Assembly: GCA_023055355.1 (NCBI GenBank)
Contig: JALJCS010000039.1
Span: 1,443,501-1,507,500, forward strand
DNA length: 64,000 bases
From: Agelaius tricolor
Lineage: Eukaryota; Chordata; Aves; Passeriformes; Icteridae
Direction: 5' to 3'
Each line of letters opens with the position of its first letter. The first letter of the stretch is position 1. Position numbers and translations under genes: made by a program. The notes under the pieces were generated by a model. That model had not been told where the DNA came from, searched no databases, and was given only the letters and a program-made list of their open reading frames with translations. Below are positions 57,481 through 64,000 of this stretch, piece by piece.

Positions 57481-58778
57481 TATCCTCCATGGTACTTTTC
57501 CTAAATCTATGGGGTTTACTACAACTCCACTTTCTGTTTTTACAAAAAAGGCGTTCGTTATAGTTCTTTTGAAACAGTGAACAAGGCACAAGAACATAGC
57601 TAACACAATAACAACTACAAGGAGAATCAACAGCATTCCCTTAAGAAGGATGCAGCCCATCCTGTTAATCCCCATTGCCCGAAAAGTTCATTGACCCAAT
57701 CTGGGATTCTTTCTACTTTCAAGTCCTTCACGAAATCTTTCAGTTTCTGGATGTTCGCATGGATGGATTCCGAGCGTGAAGAGAGGTTGAAGCAGCACAT
57801 CCCTTCGAAGTCTTCACAGCCGTGTCCATGGGCAAGCAGCAGGAAGTCAATTGCTGCTCGATTTTGGAGCGAAGCCTGTCTTGTGGTTTCTTCTTCCTTT
57901 AAGAGATCACTCAAGGCTGCAGATGTAGCGTTAGCTTGTTTACTGAGCCAGCACCCAAGGTGATTGATTTCACCGAGGGCTTTAGCTGCAGCTACCCAGG
58001 GTCAGAACAGGGAGACAGAAATCTTTTTTGGTTTGTTCCAATCGTATAATTTAGGATCACAATTTTCATCAAATTCAGTGTAGGACCTTTTTTGTCATTT
58101 TGATTCGCTTTCTTTTTTCCAATTATGTAACAGGGTGATGTTTGGTGTAAGGGTAGAAAGTTTTCCAAGGGTACAGGGACCTCCCTGGAGTCGGGAGGGG
58201 ATCCCAGCCCATACTCTGTCACCACAGATGAGAAACATTCCCTTGGGTAATACTTTGGGATGGAGAGAGGACACAGAAATCACACGAGCCGTGTAATTGC
58301 ACCAATCGTGAGAGTTATAGGCTTTGTTAATTGGTGATATCTCTTTTCAATATGTGTTTTTGTTCTGGTCAATTTCTGGCCAATTGTTTTTTGGACGTCT
58401 AAAGTAAAATTTGACGCAGTATGTGGCCTTGGAGGACCCCAACAGATCTAATTCTTGGGGTTCCTCTCGAGCATCTGGCAGAATTTTTGTCCACTCATCC
58501 CAAGTATCAACCACATTGGGTCTCTTACCTGTGGTGCGGAGAAGCTCTGAGTTATAGACAGGCCAGTCATCTGCTACAAAGGGAATTCCTACTAGACATG
58601 TGGAAAGTGGATTATCAATGCTTCCCATGGACAAGCACATGTTGTCCTGTTTTAATGTTTTTGCTAAGGTTACCCAAACATTATGGCTGGGCTGTGGGCT
58701 AATCCAGCCGAAGGCACGCGGTACGGTGAAGAACATCCAAGCAGCAATGAGGACAGCAGCAACGGAGATATTTTTCAT
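57478..58778 (-). pseudogene. env: ERV env (SU start, TM with CX6CC, anchor), internally deleted
   Basis: 58778-58347 encodes a hydrophobic leader and the SU N-terminus, stopping at 58347. 58225-57992 holds an SU piece in another frame. From about 57985 the TM ectodomain is open, with a heptad-like helix, an LQNRAAIDFLLL stretch at the place of the immunosuppressive-like region, and the disulfide motif CX6CC (plus 57792-57818). The frame stops at 57627. The membrane anchor and tail lie in a separate frame (57675-57478). The total of about 1.3 kb is short for env, and no cleavage site or fusion peptide is visible between SU and TM, which suggests a deletion there. CX6CC marks a gamma/alpha-type covalently linked envelope. 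Confidence 0.8.
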
Positions 58779-59103
58779 CTTTGGGCAGGAATAGGGCTTC
58801 TGATAGGGAATATAAGCAGAATTTGTTATCTTTATGATGAGAGGGTTTTCTGCCTTGTTCTTTTCTTGTTCCCCTCCTCCCCCCCTTTTTCTTTTAATTT
58901 CTAAGCTACACTATGGGAGGAGGAGTGGGTAGAGGGTTAAGGGGTTTTAAAAGGTTAGGGAGAGGGAATAACAGCGGTTTTTTTTTTTTTCTTTTCTTTT
59001 TTCTTTCTTTAAATACAAAAAAAAAAAAACAGTGTAACAACCTATAGTTCAGAGAACACTTTTGTGTTAAGGCTATCTATCGTCTGATGCAGCAGACTGT
59101 TGT

Positions 59104-61866
59104 TTAGCTTTTCAGTTTTGTCTGCTGTCTTGTAATGGGGCGGTCTGTTCTTGTGTTTGTGGGTATTCGGCGACGTCTTCGTCTCCAGGCAGAGCTGGTT
59201 TGGTTTTGAGGTGGTCTTGTGTTTGCCTCAGGAGTGTTCTTGTCCCCGTTTGCAGGAGTAGTGTTCACAGTGCCTAAGTATGGCTTTATGTTTTTTCCTG
59301 GGTACCACATCGGACCGGATGGTAGTAGCACGCACGCATATCCTCTACCCCAGGTAATCAACTGGTGAGGCCCAGAAATTTGGTGTGTTTCAGGGTCCTT
59401 CACGAGCACAGGTGGTTTCTCAGTGAGCTTTGCTTGGGTGGTATTTGCAAAGTGGCGAAGTATTGGTGGGTCAGGCTCTGATGCTGTACAGTTCAGGAAG
59501 TTGATGACGTAGAGAGCCTTGCAAAGTCTTTCCACTGGAGATGTGATTCTCGTGTCTCTGTTCTGTTGATCGAGGACTCTTTTGAGGGTTTGATGTGTCC
59601 TTTCCACGATGGATTGTCCTGTGGGGTTTACAGGTATGCCGGTCTTGTGTGCTATCCCCCATTCATTGAAAAACTCCTTTAACTTGCGGGAAGTGTAGGC
59701 TGGTCCATTATCTGTTTTAATCTCTTTTGGTACACCCAGGGTGGCAAAAGCGAGGAGAAAGTGTTTTATTGTGTGCATGGTATTTTCTCCTGCATGTGAT
59801 GATGCAAATACTGCTCCTGAAAATGTATCGACCGATGCACGTATTTTGATCTTCCAAAAGGTGCAAAGTGAGTTACATCTGTCTGCCACAGCTGGCAGCT
59901 ATTCAGACCTCGGGGATTGACTCCCGTCCCCATGGATGGTATCTGATAGTTCTGACAGTTCGGACATGTAGCAACAATAGCCGTTGCCTGATCCTTTGAG
60001 AGCTTAAACATTCTCATAAGGGCAGGTATATTTTGATAAAAAAATGCGTGTGACAACTCTGCCTGGGCAAAGATGTTGGGAACATTAGCAGTTTCTGCTG
60101 CCATTGCTAATGCATCTGCTTTCCTGTTGCCTTCTGCAACAAAACCTGGGAGGTCTGTATGTGACCTCACATGCATTATATTGTAAGGTTGCTTTCTGTG
60201 GGAGATTAGGTATATTAATTTAGAGAGCAATTGGTACAACTTTGGATTAGAGACCTCTTTGAGAAGAGCATGTTCTGCTCTCATCGCTATCCCAGCAACA
60301 TAAGCTGAATCTGTAACCAGATTGAAAGGCTCGTTTTTAAACTTTCCAAAGGCTCTAACAACAGCTGCTAATTCTGCATTCTGTGGAGATCCCTCCACTA
60401 TTTGTATGTCAGAGTGCCAATCTTGTGTTTGGGGGTCTCTCCATGTAACCACCGACTTGTGGGAAGTCCCTGAGCCATCTGTAAAGAGGGTTAGAGCCTT
60501 GAGAGGTTTTCTACTTTGGATTTGTTTTGGAATCAAATGGAAGGTTACATCAGGGTTAAAAAGTTTGTGTTTTGGGATCTTAACTGAAATTTGGCCCGTG
60601 TAGCTATCCAGGGCAAACTGGAGGCTTTCATTGGTCTGGATCAAATCCTCAAAGTCTGTGAGAGTTATTGGTAAGTATATGCATTCGAACTCACAACCTG
60701 AAAGAGAGCGAAGGCGAGTCCTTGCCTTTTTTATTAAATGTGCTATGACCTCCTGGTAGGTGGTGAGTGTCTTTGTGGGCTGGCTATTTGTAAAGACCCA
60801 TTCCAGTATCAACAAAGGGTCTCGAAGCTGGGACTCCCATTGGAAAATCAGTCCATGGAATCAAGGTGCTTTTCCCAGGATGATGAACTGGAAAGGCAGG
60901 CTGGGCTCGAAGCGATGGGCTTTGCGTGAAGACAGGGCTTCCTGGACTTTGGTGATGGCACTTCTGGCTTCTTCTGTGAGAGTGCAGGGAGAGTCCAGGT
61001 CCTTAGGTCCACAAAGAAGGTTGAACAAGGGAGCAAGGTCCTCTGTTGTAATTCCTAGCAGTGCACGTACCCAGTTGATGGATCCGCAAAGGCTGTGTAA
61101 GTCCCTGAGGGTTTTTGGGTCGTCATTTATGGTGATCTGCTGAGGTACGATGGTCCTTTCCCGGATCTGGACTCCAAGGTAAGTCCATGGCTTGGTGTAC
61201 TGGATTTTGTCCTCATGAATCTCCATTACTGCCTTTTCTATGGTTTCAATAGTCTTTTTAACTGTATTGTCCAAGCAAGTTTTGTCTGAAGCACACACCA
61301 GGATGTCATCCATATAGTGATGGATGATGGCATCGGGGAATGATTTCCGAATGGGAGACAGGATGTGAGCCACGTACCACTGGCAAATAGTGGGCGAGAT
61401 TTTCAGGCCTTGAGGAAGATAACGCCAATGATATCTTTTGAGCGGGGCCTCCTTGTTAAGAGAGGGAATGGAAAAGGCAAACCGTGGAGCATCCTCAGGG
61501 TGCAGAGGAATGCTGAAGAAACAGTCCTTAATGTCTATGATAGCAAGTGTCCAGTCTCTAGGCAGCATCGATGGGGAGGGCAGGCCAGGCTGGAGGAGGC
61601 CCATGTCCTTGATGACCTCGTTGATTCTGCGAAGGTCGTGGAGAAGCCTCCACCTGTTTGTCCCAGGCTTTGGTAGAACAAAGACTGGAGAGTTCATAGG
61701 GCTGTTGGACTCCACTATGTGGCCTTTTGTGAGCTGTTCTTCCACGAGGGTGTTTAGGGCGCGCAGTTTGGCTTTATTGAGGGGCCACTGTTCAATCCAG
61801 AGTGGCTTGTGACTTTTCCAGGTGAGACGAGGGATTTCTGGCAGCGCACTTAGCTCAGTGCCCCGA
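59104..61866 (-). pseudogene. pol: ERV pol (RT, RNase H, integrase), two lesions
   Basis: RT from about 61866, with YMDD at plus 61305-61316, open to a TGA at 60861-60863. The same frame then continues through RNase H (TDGSGTSHK, AELAAV, DSAYVAG, HTDLPG) into the integrase zinc region (CPNC) and QTD. The frame shifts near 59835, after which DTFSGAV, TDNGPAY and the glutamate in GQSIVERTH complete the DDE triad. The C-terminal domain has the GRGYACVLLPSG strand pattern and a basic tail ending at 59104. Compared with the plus-strand provirus the order and motifs agree closely, but the sequences are clearly different lineages. Confidence 0.88.
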
Positions 61867-62529
61867 TTAGAAATCCTGAGTGGGAATACGTAGGGAAGCT
61901 CCCCACTGGGATAGAACGTCTCTGCCCCAAAGGGTGATGGGGGCCCTTACCACGAATGGACAAATGGTTGCCAGCTTGCCTTCAGGCCCTTCCACGAGGA
62001 TGTTGTTCTTGCTTCTTATGGACACTGTAGCTCCGCCAATCCCTGAAACCATGCCTGCAACAGGTTGTAGATCCCAGTGTGCTGGCCATTCTGAGCGGGC
62101 GATGATGGTCACATCAGCACCGGTGTCCAGCATCCCTGGCAGGTGGGTCTTCTCACCTTTGCAGGTGAGGCCGCACTCGATGGTAGGCTTGGATGGTCCC
62201 ATGACTTGTGCCCACATAGCTGTAGGGTTGAGAGGAATCTGTTCCCTGTGATCCTTTGGGAGTAAAAAGACTTGTGCTATTGGGGTTCCCTTTGAAAGAA
62301 AAAATGGTGAGTCTATGCAGTATACCTGGACGAGAATTTCTTGTCCTGGCTGCACTGTCAGCACTTCTGGAACAACGAAGATCTCCTTTGGGCTATTAAG
62401 AGAGTCACCTATAATTAAAATGTGCAAAGGACCACCTTTTGGCCCGTATTTGCCTGTGGGAACACGGTGAACATTCTCATTATTAAAGTCAATGGACAAA
62501 GCAGTTACCAGTTGACGGCGGGTTCCCAT
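61867..62529 (-). CDS. pro: ERV pro (protease with N-terminal dUTPase-like region)
   Basis: 220 codons open from 62529; the true start of the protease region is a frameshift out of gag, whose stop lies at 62505. An LSKGTPIAQVFLLP segment (about 62260-62300) corresponds to the dUTPase-like fold. The protease has MLDTGADVTII with DTG (about 62130) and ends GRDVLSQWGA. No stop is present. It is part of a defective element, so expression is not implied. Confidence 0.8.
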   Translation of the reverse strand: MGTRRQLVTALSIDFNNENVHRVPTGKYGPKGGPLHILIIGDSLNSPKEIFVVPEVLTVQPGQEILVQVYCIDSPFFLSKGTPIAQVFLLPKDHREQIPLNPTAMWAQVMGPSKPTIECGLTCKGEKTHLPGMLDTGADVTIIARSEWPAHWDLQPVAGMVSGIGGATVSIRSKNNILVEGPEGKLATICPFVVRAPITLWGRDVLSQWGASLRIPTQDF

Positions 62530-63821
62530 CTGGGTTGCCCCGTGGGTTGGATCCTCTTCTTGTGGTCCGGAACGTCCTGGGTTGGTGCGGGGTTGGGTCT
62601 GGGTGGCCTTTGATTTGTTGTCAGCGCCCGGGGCTCGACCGGGCGGCGCAAGGAGTTTCCCGAATGCTGCTGGTAGCGCTGCTGATTCTGGGGTCTTTGG
62701 TAATTGTTACGGTGGTATCGGGGGTGTGATCTGTCTGGGCAGTCCTTTATATAATGTCCAAGATCCCCACAGTGATAGCATTTAGCTTGGTCTTTAGAAG
62801 CTATTACTGCATATGCCCCAGAAACTCCTTCAGCAATACCCTTAGCAACTGCTCGGGCCACTGTATTTTCAGTGGATATGTGACGTGTACAGCATTCCAG
62901 CATTTGCTCTATGGTGGGGTCTGTGTCCATGGGTAGAGACCTCAAAATGGCTTTGCATTTTTCATTTGAGTTACACAAGGCAAGTTTACATAAGAGTTCC
63001 TTCTTTGCCTCTGTGCTCTCTATCTGTTTCTCCAGAGCATCTCTAAGTCTGTCCACAAATTTGATAAAACTTTCATCTGTCCCTTGTTTAATAGTAGAAA
63101 AATGCATTGTTGGCATTGACTCATCATGCACAAGAAGTAAAGAGGTTTTTGCTGCGAGAGCAATGTCCTGCAGTGCCTCTTTATTCAAGGTTTCCAATTG
63201 GTCTGCTGGTTTCTGTAAGTCACCTTCACCAGCTAGTTGGGCTACCGTAAAATTCGTCTTATTAGCATCCGCAGAATATGAATCTGATAATGTTTTTAAA
63301 TGTCTTTTCCAATGCCTGTCCCATAACAAATATTCTGCTGGGGACAGGAGGCAGTGTGAAATATTTTTTACATTGTGGGGAAGTAAGACATGTGCTGAGA
63401 ACATGGCTTCTAAGAAATTTCTAAAAATATGTGAGCTTCGCCCATGTTCTTTGGCTATATTTCTTAATTGCACTAGTTCCTTGTTCGAGTTAGCTTTCCA
63501 CGTCTTTATAGCGGACTCGCCACCATTCTGTCCTTGCTTATATTCTACTGGGAAAGCATTAATTTTCTGTGCCAGCTCCCAGTCTCCAGCCTTTGTCGCT
63601 TCTACTTTAATAAGAGCCCATGGATCCGTGTGGATCGTATCAGAATCAGATTCACTGCAAGAGCTCTGGTCCTCTGAGGAGGACTGAGGGGGGGTTGCTA
63701 TCCGTGACTTATGCTTTTTTCGTTTAGAAGCGTTTTTCAAAGGTTTCAATGGCTGGGGGGGAGACATGTCATGACCTGGGTAGGGGGAGGTGCCAATGGA
63801 GCTGGGATGGCAGCACAGCAC
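62505..63821 (-). CDS. gag: ERV gag, C-terminal two thirds (capsid and nucleocapsid)
   Basis: 438 open codons. An acidic serine-rich linker (SSSEDQSSCSESDSD) is followed by a helical capsid with the major homology region around 63040-63110 (KQGTDESFIKFVDRLRDAL) and one zinc knuckle CYHCGDLGHYIKDC (plus about 62740-62785). A basic proline/glutamine-rich tail follows. The matrix part lies to the right of 63821; the proline-rich region near 63780-63957 appears in another frame, which suggests one frameshift there. The N-terminus is outside the window. Confidence 0.82.
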   Translation of the reverse strand: MLCCHPSSIGTSPYPGHDMSPPQPLKPLKNASKRKKHKSRIATPPQSSSEDQSSCSESDSDTIHTDPWALIKVEATKAGDWELAQKINAFPVEYKQGQNGGESAIKTWKANSNKELVQLRNIAKEHGRSSHIFRNFLEAMFSAHVLLPHNVKNISHCLLSPAEYLLWDRHWKRHLKTLSDSYSADANKTNFTVAQLAGEGDLQKPADQLETLNKEALQDIALAAKTSLLLVHDESMPTMHFSTIKQGTDESFIKFVDRLRDALEKQIESTEAKKELLCKLALCNSNEKCKAILRSLPMDTDPTIEQMLECCTRHISTENTVARAVAKGIAEGVSGAYAVIASKDQAKCYHCGDLGHYIKDCPDRSHPRYHRNNYQRPQNQQRYQQHSGNSLRRPVEPRALTTNQRPPRPNPAPTQDVPDHKKRIQPTGQPRWEPAVNW

Positions 63822-64000
63822 GCACAGGACAGGGTGGGGGGGGGTAGCACCGTGGGAGGTGTCTGGGATTCCATTGGGGTGGCATTGAGGGTTGGTGGGG
63901 GGTTGGGGGCATGCGTGGTGGGGGCAGGGGGGCTGGGCGGGGTGGGGGTGCGGGCATGGGGGGAGTGGGGGTGAGCCGGGAGTGGTACCAGTCTGGGGTG

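Larger units (their letters stand above)
57108..64000 (-). mobile_element. class II ERV with gag-pro-pol-env, minus strand, 5' end outside window
   Basis: Read leftward, the order is gag (63821 to 62505), pro (to 61867), pol (to 59104), env (58778 to 57478), then the 3' LTR. It is better preserved than the 9.6-17.7 kb provirus: gag from its proline-rich part onward, pro and the RT are open. The known lesions are one stop and one frameshift in pol and a deleted env. The pol type is betaretrovirus-like (YMDD, separate pro frame), while the env TM has a CX6CC motif. The 5' LTR and primer site must lie beyond 64000. Confidence 0.88.

Noticed and set aside
62505..63821. Treating the open gag and pro frames as captured host genes
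   Set aside because: They lie in normal order in one ERV with a clearly broken pol and env; nothing in the sequence suggests host use.

Overview
The window is vertebrate nuclear DNA, most probably from a songbird (passerine). The reasons are spliced genes with GT-AG introns of about 100-250 bases, tandem copies of a maestro HEAT-like (MROH) gene of the kind expanded in birds, and a very high density of endogenous retroviruses (ERVs). No bacterial, CRISPR or plasmid signal is present. The gene-poor, ERV-rich layout with a decayed unprocessed NUP35 copy would fit a W chromosome or another repeat-rich region, but the sequence alone cannot prove that.

Layout. (1) 1-1922 (+): ERV env-like fragment and a truncated LTR. 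(2) 2935-8121 (-): MROH-like gene A, 15 exons, intact, 723 codons. (3) 8640-9600: RT fragment, LTR and a 63-bp minisatellite. (4) 9606-17735 (+): betaretrovirus-like provirus with two LTRs and a Lys-type primer site; gag, pro and pol are broken and env is almost wholly deleted. (5) 17736-29375: no firm gene; microsatellites, two candidate exons, an inverted pair of LTR-like copies and other LTR debris. (6) 29456-31600 (+): ERVL-like pol remnant. (7) 31716-33145 (+): second copy of the env/LTR piece of block 1, followed at 34158-39425 (-) by MROH-like gene B, intact, 730 codons. Blocks 1-2 and 7 are one segmental duplication; the + coordinate shift is 30,903 at its left edge. (8) 40560-46700: LTR debris, a gammaretrovirus-like gag/pro remnant, an orphan piece of an MROH intron, and a decayed unprocessed NUP35 copy (-). 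(9) 46712-50117 (+): LTR element with a Trp-like primer site but no pol. (10) 51167-56024 (-): MROH-like gene C, intact, 670 codons, more diverged. (11) 57108-64000 (-): ERV with gag-pro-pol-env, running off the right edge.

The three MROH genes lie head to tail, all on the minus strand. Exon phases agree throughout and summed exon lengths are multiples of three (2172, 2193 and 2013 bases including the stop), which strongly supports function or very recent origin. They share a G-rich (GGGAT)n tract in intron 1, a 65-71 bp minisatellite just upstream of the start codon and a conserved upstream block. Their N-terminal exons and C-terminal tails differ, while the HEAT-like core is conserved.

All coordinates and splice sites were read by eye. 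No alignment, database search or expression evidence was available.
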